Positions 8,178-15,317 of a stretch of 20,948 nt of DNA are shown piece by piece. Origin of the DNA: an uncultured Gammaproteobacteria bacterium. GTDB lineage: Bacteria; Pseudomonadota; Gammaproteobacteria; Rariloculales; Rariloculaceae. Position numbers and translations under genes: made by a program. Each line of letters starts with the position of its first letter. Positions within the stretch are counted from its first letter, which is position 1. The stretch spans positions 1 through 20,948 of the forward strand of contig CAMPKU010000043.1 in NCBI GenBank assembly GCA_946887385.1, in the 5' to 3' direction. The notes under the pieces were generated by a model that was not told where the DNA came from, searched no databases, and saw nothing but the letters and a program-made list of their open reading frames with translations.

Positions 8178-9119
8178 TCAGTCCGGCAGCACGGCGACGA
8201 AGCCGGCGGGCTTGACGATGATGAGATCGCAGTGGAGCCGGTCCAGCACATCCTCGGCCGTGTTGCCGAGAAACAAGCCCTTCAGCCCGCTGCGTGAAAG
8301 CGCGCCCATTACGACCGCGTCCGCTCGCAATTGGTCCGTGAGCGCGAGTAGCCCGTCGCGTGTGCCGCCCTGATGAACGTGAGTGCGCTCGGGCGGTATG
8401 CCGTGCTCTGTACACAGCCGCTCGACGGCTTCGGTGTGCTCGGCGCGCAGCGCGTCGGCGAGCTCGTTGATCGGCAACGCGATGGGCATCGTCATGGCGT
8501 CCGTCGACATGGCGATGGCCGTGGTTACGTCGAACGCGTGAAAAGCGTGTACTTCGCCCCCGAGTGCGCCTGCCAGCTCTTTCGCGGTGGCGACAATGCG
8601 GTTGTCGAGATCGGCGGGTTTGTCGCGCTCGTGCAGCGGATCGACTGCCGCTACGAAACAGGGGCGTTGACCCGGTGGGCGTGGCTTCACGAGCCAGAGC
8701 GTGCCCGCGCAATTGCGTATGAGGTTCCAGTCGGTGTTCGAGAAGATCGAGCGCTTCAGAACCGAGTGATAGTGCGTGTCCTTGAGAACGAAATCCGCAG
8801 CGCTGTCTTGCGCTTTGCGAACGATGCTGTCGTGCAGCGGGTAGTCCCAACGTGCATCGATCTCGACGGCAAGCCCGCCGCTACGCAGCGGCTCGGCGAG
8901 TTGCTCGAGACGCTTACGGTGCCGCTCGAGGACGGCGGCGCGGGCTTCCGTTGCTGCGGGGTCATGCGCGCGCTTATCGCCGAGCTGCGCCGAGTAGTCG
9001 CTCACGAACAGCTCGAGACGCGCCGCCGTTTGGCGCGCAAGCCAGGCAGCTCTTTCGATCGACGGATGAAAGCTGGCCGTGGGATCGACGACCACGAGGA
9101 CGCGTTTGTGGCTGCTCAT
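8178..9119 (-). CDS. Tandem-domain universal stress protein (UspE-like), second copy
   Basis: A 313-residue two-domain Usp (about 1-150 and 155-305). Family marks are WNLIRNCAGTLWLVKPRP at the end of domain 1, FVAAVDPLHERDKPADLD at the start of domain 2, and LFLGNTAEDVLDRLHCDLIIVKP at its end. The nucleotide signature reads G-A-L-S-x9-G-N, with Ser replacing the second Gly. Relative to the 2033 copy, domain 2 carries an extra Met/Thr-rich loop (residues ~206-225). AAGGAG lies 11 bases before the ATG. It is divergent from fixL across a 98-base region with a candidate FixJ operator, which suggests direct control by FixLJ. A minus-strand TATAAG (9152-9157) without a good -35 fits an activator-dependent promoter. 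Confidence 0.93.
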   Translation of the reverse strand: MSSHKRVLVVVDPTASFHPSIERAAWLARQTAARLELFVSDYSAQLGDKRAHDPAATEARAAVLERHRKRLEQLAEPLRSGGLAVEIDARWDYPLHDSIVRKAQDSAADFVLKDTHYHSVLKRSIFSNTDWNLIRNCAGTLWLVKPRPPGQRPCFVAAVDPLHERDKPADLDNRIVATAKELAGALGGEVHAFHAFDVTTAIAMSTDAMTMPIALPINELADALRAEHTEAVERLCTEHGIPPERTHVHQGGTRDGLLALTDQLRADAVVMGALSRSGLKGLFLGNTAEDVLDRLHCDLIIVKPAGFVAVLPD

Positions 9120-9201
9120 CTCGCACCTTGCTCCTTGGCGGCTGCATCGCCCTTATACTGAGCTTACCGGGGCGGCGGTGCTCGCTCAAAATGCCTAACG
9201 G

Positions 9202-9216
9202 CGTACGGTAAGTACG
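9202..9216. promoter_or_regulatory. Candidate FixJ operator, CGTAC-N5-GTACG
   Basis: A perfect 5-bp inverted repeat with a 5-base spacer lies in the usp/fixL divergent region. Within and next to it, GTAAGTAC (9208-9215) and GTACGTAT (9212-9219) each match 7 of 8 bases of the rhizobial FixJ element GTAMGTAG as I recall it. The site is about 64 bases upstream of the inferred usp transcription start and overlaps the fixL ribosome-binding region. That would suit activation of usp and autoregulation of fixLJ. Confidence 0.4.
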
Positions 9217-9217
9217 T

Positions 9218-10375
9218 ATGGCCGAAACATCGGCAACTACCGCTGAATACGCTGCAATGGTCGCCGCTGAGTTTCAAGCCTTGCTCGACGCAGCGGTCGA
9301 TGCGATCGTCGTGATCGACGAGCGGGGCTTGGTGATAACCTTCAACCGCGCAGCCGAGCGCATGTTCGGCTACGCGGCGGCGGATGTGCTCGGCGGCAAC
9401 GTAAGCAAGCTCATGGACGAGCCTTACCGGTCGCAGCATGACGGCTATGTCGCGCATTACATCGAGACCGGAGACCCGCACATCATTGGCAAGGGGCGGG
9501 AGGTCGAGGCGCGCCGCGCAAACGGCGAAATCTTCCCGGTGTCGCTCGCGGTCGGCGAAGCTGTCGACCGCGGCAAACGCCGCTTCGTAGGCATCATCCG
9601 CGATCTTTCGGAGCGAAGGGCCGCGGAGCAGAGCGCTCGCTCGCTAGAGCTCAGGCTTGCGCACGTCGGCCGGTTCAATCTCATGGGTGAGATGGCCGCC
9701 GGCATCGCGCACGAGATCAATCAGCCGCTTTCCGCCATCGCGACTTATGCTCAAGCGGGCAAGCGGGTCTTGCAGCGCGGCAACGCCGATACGGGCATGC
9801 TCGCGGATATTTGCACTAGGATCGACGATCAGGCGCGACGCGCGGGCCAAGTCATCGACAACCTGCGCAAGTTCATCCGCAAGCAAGAGATCAAGACGCA
9901 GTCTCTCGATGTCAACCGCGTGATCGCCGGCGTTATGACCCTCATCGAGGTGGACGCGCATTCGGAAGGCATTCCCGTGCAGGTCAGGCCCCGCGAAGGG
10001 CTGCCCAAGGTACGCGCCGACGCCGTGCAGCTCCAACAAGTGCTGCTGAATCTCACGCGCAACTCCGTGGATGCCATGCGCGGCGCCATCGGCAAAGAGC
10101 GCGGCATCGTGATCAAGACCGAATGCGGGGAAAACGGTGGCGTGCGCCTTAGCGTCACGGATCACGGGCACGGTGTCTCGGCTAACCTTGGCGAGGACAT
10201 TTTTCACCCTTTCGTGACGACGAAGCGCGACGGGCTCGGTGTAGGGCTTGCGATCAGCAACACCATTGTCCAATCTTACGGCGGCACGCTCAGCTACTCG
10301 GAGAATCCAGCGGGCGGCTCGATCTTCACCGTGGAGTTGCCCGCCGAAAGGTCAGAAGAGGCCGCCGTGAAATGA
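9218..10375 (+). CDS. fixL: Haem-PAS oxygen-sensor histidine kinase FixL
   Basis: A 385-residue soluble sensor kinase with no membrane segments. A PAS domain (~20-135) is followed by HisKA with phospho-acceptor His165 in GIAHEINQPL, then HATPase_c with N282, D315-x-G-x-G, FHPFVTTK (329-336) and GLGVGLAIS (339-347). The PAS domain keeps the residues that define oxygen-binding FixL: His74 in RSQHDGY, His88 in DPHIIGKGR and Arg94. Their spacing (14 and 20) equals that of His200, His214 and Arg220 in Bradyrhizobium FixL, so it should bind haem and sense O2. The start is supported only by a weak GGTAAG; an in-frame ATG at 9257 is an alternative. It overlaps fixJ by the 4 bases ATGA. No nitrogen-fixation gene is visible. 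Confidence 0.93.
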   Translation: MAETSATTAEYAAMVAAEFQALLDAAVDAIVVIDERGLVITFNRAAERMFGYAAADVLGGNVSKLMDEPYRSQHDGYVAHYIETGDPHIIGKGREVEARRANGEIFPVSLAVGEAVDRGKRRFVGIIRDLSERRAAEQSARSLELRLAHVGRFNLMGEMAAGIAHEINQPLSAIATYAQAGKRVLQRGNADTGMLADICTRIDDQARRAGQVIDNLRKFIRKQEIKTQSLDVNRVIAGVMTLIEVDAHSEGIPVQVRPREGLPKVRADAVQLQQVLLNLTRNSVDAMRGAIGKERGIVIKTECGENGGVRLSVTDHGHGVSANLGEDIFHPFVTTKRDGLGVGLAISNTIVQSYGGTLSYSENPAGGSIFTVELPAERSEEAAVK

Positions 10376-11019
10376 ACGACGAGCCGATCATTTATCTCGT
10401 AGACGACGACGAAGCCGTGCGCGATTCGCTCGGTATGCTGCTCGAGTCGATCGGGCTGAAGCACGATGCGTACGCCTCCGCGCTCGAGTTCCTCGAGAGT
10501 TACGACGGCCGGCGGCATTCATGTCTCGTCGCCGACATTCGCATGCCCGGTTTGTCCGGACTCGAGCTGCAGCAGCGCTTGAACGAGCAGCGCGCCGAGA
10601 TTCCGATCATCTTCATCACGGGGCACGGCGACGTGCCGATGGCCGTTACGGCCATGAAGTCCGGGGCTGCCGATTTCCTGCAGAAGCCGTTTCGCGACCA
10701 GGAGCTCATCGACCGTATCCACAGGGCGCTCGCACACGATCGCGAGCGGCGCGAGATACGCGCCGCAGAGGAAGAGATTCGCGAGCGCCTGGCGCTGCTC
10801 ACGCCGCGCGAGACGGAAGTCATGCAGCGCGTGGTGCGCGGCCAGGCCAACAAGGTGATCGCGATGGATCTCGGCGTTAGCCAGCGCACGGTCGAGTTAC
10901 ACCGAGCGCGCGTGATGCGCAAGTTAAAAATGCGCTCGGTCGCAGAGCTGGTGCATGCGGTCGGCCGCGTCGGCGGCGCGGCGCCGAGCCCGCCTAGCGA
11001 TACTGCAGCTGCGAAGTGA
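10372..11019 (+). CDS. fixJ: FixJ-type response regulator (REC + LuxR helix-turn-helix)
   Basis: A 215-residue transcription factor. The receiver domain (1-~120) has the acidic pocket D11-D12-D13, phospho-acceptor Asp55 in VADIRMPG, Thr83 in FITGHGD and Lys105 in LQKPF. The output domain (~140-205) is a LuxR/FixJ helix-turn-helix with LTPRETEVMQRVVRGQANKVIA and GVSQRTVELHRARVM. It is coupled to fixL by an ATGA overlap, so the pair is one two-component system: FixL phosphorylates FixJ when oxygen is low, and FixJ-P activates promoters. Likely local targets are the usp genes on either side. The C-terminal tail (VGGAAPSPPSDTAAAK) is low-complexity and specific to this protein. Confidence 0.94.
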   Translation: MNDEPIIYLVDDDEAVRDSLGMLLESIGLKHDAYASALEFLESYDGRRHSCLVADIRMPGLSGLELQQRLNEQRAEIPIIFITGHGDVPMAVTAMKSGAADFLQKPFRDQELIDRIHRALAHDRERREIRAAEEEIRERLALLTPRETEVMQRVVRGQANKVIAMDLGVSQRTVELHRARVMRKLKMRSVAELVHAVGRVGGAAPSPPSDTAAAK

Positions 11020-11110
11020 ATTCGACGACGGCTTCGATACGCCGGCGTACGGTGAGCTCCGAGTAACCCCGTCCCGCGCCGCGGAACACGGCTCCGAAGA
11101 TCGCGCGCGG

Positions 11111-11126
11111 CGTACGCGCTTGTACG
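11111..11126. promoter_or_regulatory. Second CGTAC / GTACG inverted repeat, candidate FixJ operator
   Basis: CGTAC (11111-11115) and GTACG (11122-11126), spacer 6 bases, lie 61 bases before the DUF2934 start codon. The half-sites are the same as in the repeat before fixL. A weak sigma-70-like pair, TTGGGC (11138-11143) and TAGGTT (11161-11166), lies downstream and would place the repeat in an activator position. Confidence 0.32.
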
Positions 11127-11186
11127 AATGTCGCATTTGGGCGCCACGCGCGCACAATCTAGGTTCCATCTTCAACAGGGGGCCTT

Positions 11187-11627
11187 ATGACTTCTCAAGA
11201 CAGCGCTGCCGCCCATGAGCGCCGCCGAATGATCGCCGAGGCGGCCTACTTCCGAGCCGAGCGGCGCGGCTTCAAGGGCGGCGATCCACTGAACGATTGG
11301 TGCGAGGCCGAAGCCGAAATCGACCGCAAGCTTCGCGAGATAGAGAACCGGCAGCTGCGCGAAGCGATCGAAGAGGGGCTGGCTGCGGCCAGCAGGACCT
11401 TGGCCGCGCTGCGCCGCAAGGCCGCACGTCTTTCGGTCGAGGCGCGCGAGGAGTGGCAAAAAGACGTGGATCGGCTGGCCGTGTTACGGGATGGGCTGCG
11501 TCCGCGGCTTGCGGAGCTGCGCGAGCAGGGCGAAGAAGCGACCCGCGCGCTGCGCGAGCAGGCCGACCGGTTGAGCGCAGAAGTGGGCGCGCTCGCGAAT
11601 CGTTTGGCGAAAAAGCGCAGCCACTGA
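11187..11627 (+). CDS. DUF2934 protein with long coiled coil
   Basis: A 146-residue soluble protein. Residues ~11-47 (RRRMIAEAAYFRAERRGF, then GGDPLNDWCEAEAEID) match the short DUF2934 motif, of unknown function and common in proteobacterial stress and mobile loci. The remainder (48-140) is a highly charged helix rich in Arg, Glu, Leu and Ala, most likely a coiled coil. GGGGG about 6 bases before ATG supports the start. The stop codon is 32 bases before the next usp start, so they should form one transcript. There is no membrane segment or signal peptide. An adaptor or scaffold role is possible, without direct support. Confidence 0.85.
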   Translation: MTSQDSAAAHERRRMIAEAAYFRAERRGFKGGDPLNDWCEAEAEIDRKLREIENRQLREAIEEGLAAASRTLAALRRKAARLSVEAREEWQKDVDRLAVLRDGLRPRLAELREQGEEATRALREQADRLSAEVGALANRLAKKRSH

Positions 11628-11659
11628 TGGCGGCGGTGTCGGCCACGGAAGGAACCGGG

Positions 11660-12610
11660 ATGAAGCTGCAACGCATCGTCGTCGCGATCAAGCCCTGGCA
11701 ACGCGGCTTGCCGCTTGCGGCCAATCACGCACGTCAGTTGGCCCAGAGCGCCGACGCCCGGATCGAGCTCGTTAGCAGCGTGTTCGATGCCCGCGTAGCG
11801 GCGGCCCGCGAGCGCGGCGAGGCCGCAGCGCGCAGAACCCAAGACCGCACGGTCATGGCAGCTCGCGTCGAGCTCGAGCGGCTGGCGGGCTCGTTGCGCG
11901 ATTGGGGTGCGCGTGTCACTACACGCATCGTGTGGGGAGTGCCCGCGTACGAAGCGATTTTAGCCGTGGCGGAGGCGGAAGCGGCCGACCTGCTCGTGGT
12001 CGGAGCTCACGAGCGCGAGCCGCTCCATGTGCGCCTCACGGATACCGATTGGCAACTCATGCGCCGCGTTCGTTGTCCGTTGCTGCTCGTCAAGAGCCCC
12101 GAGTTCAACGGCTACCGCACGGTGCTGGCGGCCGTCGATCCGTTGCAGGTTCACGATCAGCCTCCTGGCCTCGATCGGGCCGTGCTCGACGCGGGCCGTT
12201 GCTTCGCGCAGGCGTTCGGCTCCGCGTTCCGGGCCGTCTACGCGTACCCGGGGGCGGGTGCCTTCGAGCTCGCGTCGGCCGTACAAGTGGCTCCGGGCGT
12301 TTTCTATGGCTCCGAGAACGTCGAGGCGTTGCATCGACGCGCCGTGAACGAGCTCGCGGCAGGGTTCGGCATGGCCGCGGAAGACATCGATCTCGTCGAA
12401 GGCGCCCCGGCTGAGTCCATCGTCGAAATAGCCGCGCAACGCCGCGCAGAGCTCATCGTGGTGGGCACGGCGCAGCGGCAGGGAATCGCGGCGGCTGCCG
12501 TCGGCAACACGGCCGAGCACGTGGCCGGCGCAGTCGCTTGCGATGTGTTGATAGTGCCCGTTCGCGAGGAACGCCAAGCCGCGGCCGGCCCGCGCTCAAA
12601 GGTAGGGTGA
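11660..12610 (+). CDS. Tandem-domain universal stress protein, third copy
   Basis: A 316-residue protein with two Usp domains (about 1-150 and 155-305). It starts MKLQRIVVAIKPW, has DTDWQLMRRVRCPLLLVKSP closing domain 1, TVLAAVDPLQVHDQPPGLDRA opening domain 2, and GNTAEHVAGAVACDVLIVPV at the end. I prefer the ATG at 11660 over in-frame upstream codons (an ATG at 11627 overlaps the DUF2934 stop) because GGAAGGAA lies 5-6 bases before it and the Usp fold begins there. The nucleotide signature is degenerate (G-T-A-Q-x9-G-N). It is the most diverged of the three local copies. Its last 15 bases overlap the convergent cardiolipin synthase gene. Confidence 0.92.
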   Translation: MKLQRIVVAIKPWQRGLPLAANHARQLAQSADARIELVSSVFDARVAAARERGEAAARRTQDRTVMAARVELERLAGSLRDWGARVTTRIVWGVPAYEAILAVAEAEAADLLVVGAHEREPLHVRLTDTDWQLMRRVRCPLLLVKSPEFNGYRTVLAAVDPLQVHDQPPGLDRAVLDAGRCFAQAFGSAFRAVYAYPGAGAFELASAVQVAPGVFYGSENVEALHRRAVNELAAGFGMAAEDIDLVEGAPAESIVEIAAQRRAELIVVGTAQRQGIAAAAVGNTAEHVAGAVACDVLIVPVREERQAAAGPRSKVG

Positions 12611-13999
12611 GAACAGCCAAGCGACGCCGTCGAGCGCCTTGGTGTACACGGGGCGGCCGTCGACGTCGGCGAGCGTGACGCGCGTCGAGCGCGCGCGGAT
12701 CCCTTCGAAGTGCCGCGCCAGGCCAGTGACGGTATCGCGATCGTAAACCTCGATGTTCAGCTCGAAGTTCAACCGCAGGCTGCGCGGGTCGAAGTTGGCG
12801 GAACCGATTTGCGCGTAATGATCATCGACGTAGAACATCTTGCTGTGCACGAACGGCGGCGGTTGATAGTAAACGTGCACGCCGCGCTCGAGCACCTCCC
12901 AGAGCAAGTGCCGCGTCGCCCGATGTACGAACGGCAAGTTGTTGCGCGCCGGCAGAATGACGGCGACGTCCACGCCGGCCAGCGCGGCGGCCTGCAGCGG
13001 CGCGATCAGCTCGCGCGGAGGCACGAAGTACGGCGTCATGATCGCGATGCGCTGCCGCGCGCTGCCGATCGCGCCCGTCAGCAATGTGGTGAGCCGGTCG
13101 AGGGTGGTGTCGGGGCCGTCGGGCACCGCTCTGCACAACGCGCCGCCCGCCGGGTGCGGCACGTGCCGCGGTGCAGCACTCGCCTCGCGCGTGGCGAACT
13201 GCCAATCGCGAAGGAACACGGTCTCCATCTGCGTGATCACGGGGCCGCAAACGCGGTAGTGCGAGTCGACGATCCGCTGGTGCTCGGCACCGTCGAGATA
13301 GCGATCGCGGACATTGATGCCGCCCGTGAAGGCTTCAGTGCCGTCGACGACGAGCACCTTGCGGTGGTTGCGCAAGTTGATGCTGACGGCGGGCGGCCAG
13401 ATCCGAGGCGGCAAGAATCGCGCGAAGCGCACGCCTGTGCCGCGGAACGCCTTGCTCACCCGGCTCCATGAGTACCACTCGCCGACGCCGTCGAGTAACA
13501 CGCGAACGTCGGCGCCGCGCTCGGCGGCCTTCGCGAGCGCGTCGGCGAAGCGGCGGCCGAGCGGGCCGCCGTCGAAGATGTAGGTGCTGAAATAGACATA
13601 CTCCCGCGCTCGCTCGACGGTGCCGATCATCGCGTCGAAGATTTGCTGGGCCTCGTGCAGCAGCTCCACGCGGTTGCCGGCCGTCAGGGGCCAACCTGTC
13701 ACGGCCAAGCCGAGCCGAGCGAGCGGCAGGAGCTGCGGCGGAGGAGTGCCTACGTACTCCGTAGGGCAATCCGGCGGGGGAAGCCCCGTCAAGAGCTTGC
13801 GGGCGCGGGCCTGGACGCGGTTGATGCCAAACAAGTAGTAAAGGAGGGCGCCGGCGAGCGGCAGCGCGAGGCACACGGCGATCCACCCGAACGTCGACTG
13901 CGGCCTGCGCTTGTTCAGCAGGGCGTGGAGGGAAGCAAAGGCGGCCGCGACGAAACCGATGGCGGCGAGAGCTGTCGCCAAGATCTGGCCTGCCTGCAT
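12596..13999 (-). CDS. cls: Cardiolipin synthase (ClsA type, phospholipase D superfamily)
   Basis: A 467-residue inner-membrane enzyme that joins two phosphatidylglycerols to cardiolipin plus glycerol. Two N-terminal membrane helices (about 6-28 and 37-59, the second with STFGWIAVCLALPLAG) are typical of bacterial ClsA. Both catalytic HKD motifs are intact: H212-x-K214-x4-D219 (NHRKVLVVDG) and H385-x-K387-x4-D392 (VHSKMFYVDD). Each is followed by the usual GSANFDPRS-type or GGINVRDRY segment, and the protein ends LFSPYL as is common in the family. Length is normal. No Shine-Dalgarno is evident before the ATG. It is divergent from cbpA across a 101-base gap. Cardiolipin supply would fit a membrane-stress role. 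Confidence 0.95.
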   Translation of the reverse strand: MQAGQILATALAAIGFVAAAFASLHALLNKRRPQSTFGWIAVCLALPLAGALLYYLFGINRVQARARKLLTGLPPPDCPTEYVGTPPPQLLPLARLGLAVTGWPLTAGNRVELLHEAQQIFDAMIGTVERAREYVYFSTYIFDGGPLGRRFADALAKAAERGADVRVLLDGVGEWYSWSRVSKAFRGTGVRFARFLPPRIWPPAVSINLRNHRKVLVVDGTEAFTGGINVRDRYLDGAEHQRIVDSHYRVCGPVITQMETVFLRDWQFATREASAAPRHVPHPAGGALCRAVPDGPDTTLDRLTTLLTGAIGSARQRIAIMTPYFVPPRELIAPLQAAALAGVDVAVILPARNNLPFVHRATRHLLWEVLERGVHVYYQPPPFVHSKMFYVDDHYAQIGSANFDPRSLRLNFELNIEVYDRDTVTGLARHFEGIRARSTRVTLADVDGRPVYTKALDGVAWLFSPYL

Positions 14000-14036
14000 G
14001 GCGCGATGTGTAACATATGGGCCGATGCGCGGCCAG

Positions 14037-14065
14037 CTTGAAACGCCGCCTGAGCGCCGCCACTA
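14037..14065 (+). promoter_or_regulatory. Candidate sigma-32 heat-shock promoter for cbpA
   Basis: CTTGAAA (14037-14043) equals the sigma-32 -35 consensus. After 14 bases, CGCCACTA (14058-14065) partly matches the -10 consensus CCCCATNT. A chaperone gene starts 35 bases downstream. The -10 match is only moderate, so this is a candidate. Confidence 0.4.
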
Positions 14066-14100
14066 CCCTGGCTCTTGCAATGAGTGACCGCTAGCGCGCC

Positions 14101-15021
14101 GTGGAATACAAGGACTACTACAAGATCATGGGCGTCGGCCGAGATGCGCCGGCCGACGAGATCAAACGCGCCTATCGGCGCCTCGCTCGCAAATACCACC
14201 CCGACGTCAGCAAGGAAAAGGGCGCCGAGGAGCGGTTCAAGGAGATCGGCGAGGCGTACGAGGTGTTGCGCGATCCCGAGAAGCGCGCAGCGTACGATGC
14301 GCTCGGCACGCGCAAGCCCGGCGAGGAGTTTCGTCCCCCGCCCGATTGGCAGTTCGACTTCGGCGCAGGGCCGCAAGCCGATGCCGGCATGCACAGCGAC
14401 TTCTTCGAGCAGCTGTTCGGCGGTCTTGGGCGCGGGCGCTCGTCGTTCCGCAGCCGCGGCTTCGATACGTCCGGGCAGGTGGAGATTACGTTGGAGGAGG
14501 CGTTCCGGGGCACGGAGCGCCGCTTATCGTTGCAGCGTATGGCGGTGGACGAGCGCGGCCGAGTGCAGCCCGCCACGCAGCAGTTGAACGTCCGCATTCC
14601 GGCCGGCGTCGTCGACGGGCAGCGAATCAGGGTTGCCGCGCAAGGCCAGCCCGGCGCCGGCGGCGGCCCGGCCGGCGATCTGTTTTTAGAGGTGCGGTTT
14701 CTTCCGCACCGCTGGTTTCGCGCCGAAGGGCGCGACATTTGGTTAGACCTGCCCGTGACGCCCTGGGAGGCGGCGCTCGGGGAAACGGTGCGTGTGCCCA
14801 CGCTCGGCGGCAAAGTGAATCTGAAGCTTCCGAAGGGCTCGCAGACGGATCGGCAGCTGCGGTTGCGCGGCCGCGGGTTACCCGGCAACCCGGCCGGCGA
14901 TCAGCTCGTCGTGCTCAAAGTCATGCCGCCGCCGCCGAAGACGCCGGCCGACGAGGCGCTCTACAAGGAAATGGCGGCCGCTCTGCCGATGAATCCGCGT
15001 GAGGCGATGGAGGGCTCCTGA
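14101..15021 (+). CDS. cbpA: Curved DNA-binding protein CbpA, DnaJ-class co-chaperone
   Basis: A 306-residue Hsp40. The J-domain (1-70) has YYKIMGV, the HPD triad at 33-35 that stimulates DnaK ATPase, and the helix IV region EKRAAYD. A short Gly/Phe/Arg linker (~88-120) follows, then the two substrate-binding beta domains of the DnaJ C-terminus (~123-285) with no zinc-finger cysteines. That is the CbpA (class B) layout. GTG is the start because MEYKDYYKIMGV is the canonical N-terminus; the Shine-Dalgarno is weak. The stop overlaps the ATG of cbpM by one base (TGATG), linking regulator and chaperone translation. CbpA works with DnaK and GrpE and binds DNA in stationary-phase cells. Confidence 0.95.
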   Translation: MEYKDYYKIMGVGRDAPADEIKRAYRRLARKYHPDVSKEKGAEERFKEIGEAYEVLRDPEKRAAYDALGTRKPGEEFRPPPDWQFDFGAGPQADAGMHSDFFEQLFGGLGRGRSSFRSRGFDTSGQVEITLEEAFRGTERRLSLQRMAVDERGRVQPATQQLNVRIPAGVVDGQRIRVAAQGQPGAGGGPAGDLFLEVRFLPHRWFRAEGRDIWLDLPVTPWEAALGETVRVPTLGGKVNLKLPKGSQTDRQLRLRGRGLPGNPAGDQLVVLKVMPPPPKTPADEALYKEMAAALPMNPREAMEGS

Positions 15022-15317
15022 TGAGCGATCCAATCAGTGCCATGCTGCTCGACGAGTCCGTGGAGTTCAGCTTGCCGGAAGTGTGTGCGGCATGCAGCGT
15101 CACCGAGGATTACATTCTCGAAATCGTGGCCGAGGGCATAGTGGAGCCGAGCGGAGCTGAACGCGCGCAGTGGCGGTTCTCGGGTGTGGCTTTGACACGC
15201 GTGCAACGGGTGTTCCGTTTGCAGCAAGAGTTCGACGTCAATCTACCCGGTGCCGCGCTCGCGCTCGAGCTGCTCGAGGAAGTCGAGCGGTTGCGCCGCG
15301 CCAAGCGCTTTAGATGA
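15021..15317 (+). CDS. cbpM: Chaperone modulatory protein CbpM
   Basis: A 98-residue MerR-like protein, the specific inhibitor of CbpA in E. coli, where it binds the CbpA J-domain. Visible marks are FSLPEVCAACSVTEDYILEIVAEGIVEP (a MerR-type helix-turn-helix), W-R-F-S near residue 52, and the C-terminal helical hairpin LQQEFDVNLPGAALALELLEEVERLR typical of CbpM. The order cbpA then cbpM is the standard operon. It shares 1 base with cbpA and 4 bases (ATGA) with the following gene, so its amount is likely tied to CbpA by translational coupling. Confidence 0.92.
   Translation: MSDPISAMLLDESVEFSLPEVCAACSVTEDYILEIVAEGIVEPSGAERAQWRFSGVALTRVQRVFRLQQEFDVNLPGAALALELLEEVERLRRAKRFR

Noticed and set aside
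9136..9151. Sigma-54-like TTGGC with GC 10 bases on, upstream of fixL
   Set aside because: It matches only about 8 of 12 informative positions, and the -12 box lacks TTGC. This is expected by chance in GC-rich DNA.
11297..11659. N-terminal extension of the third Usp frame
   Set aside because: It overlaps the DUF2934 gene in another frame and reads as low-complexity Arg/Ala. The Usp domain and the Shine-Dalgarno both point to 11660.
12710..13471. Plus-strand open frame (253 residues) opposite cardiolipin synthase
   Set aside because: The composition (Arg/Gln/Val-rich) is that of an antisense shadow, and both HKD motifs of the opposite gene are intact.
13746..13753. Perfect reverse match to the FixJ element (CTACGTAC)
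   Set aside because: It lies well inside the cardiolipin synthase coding region, far from any start.
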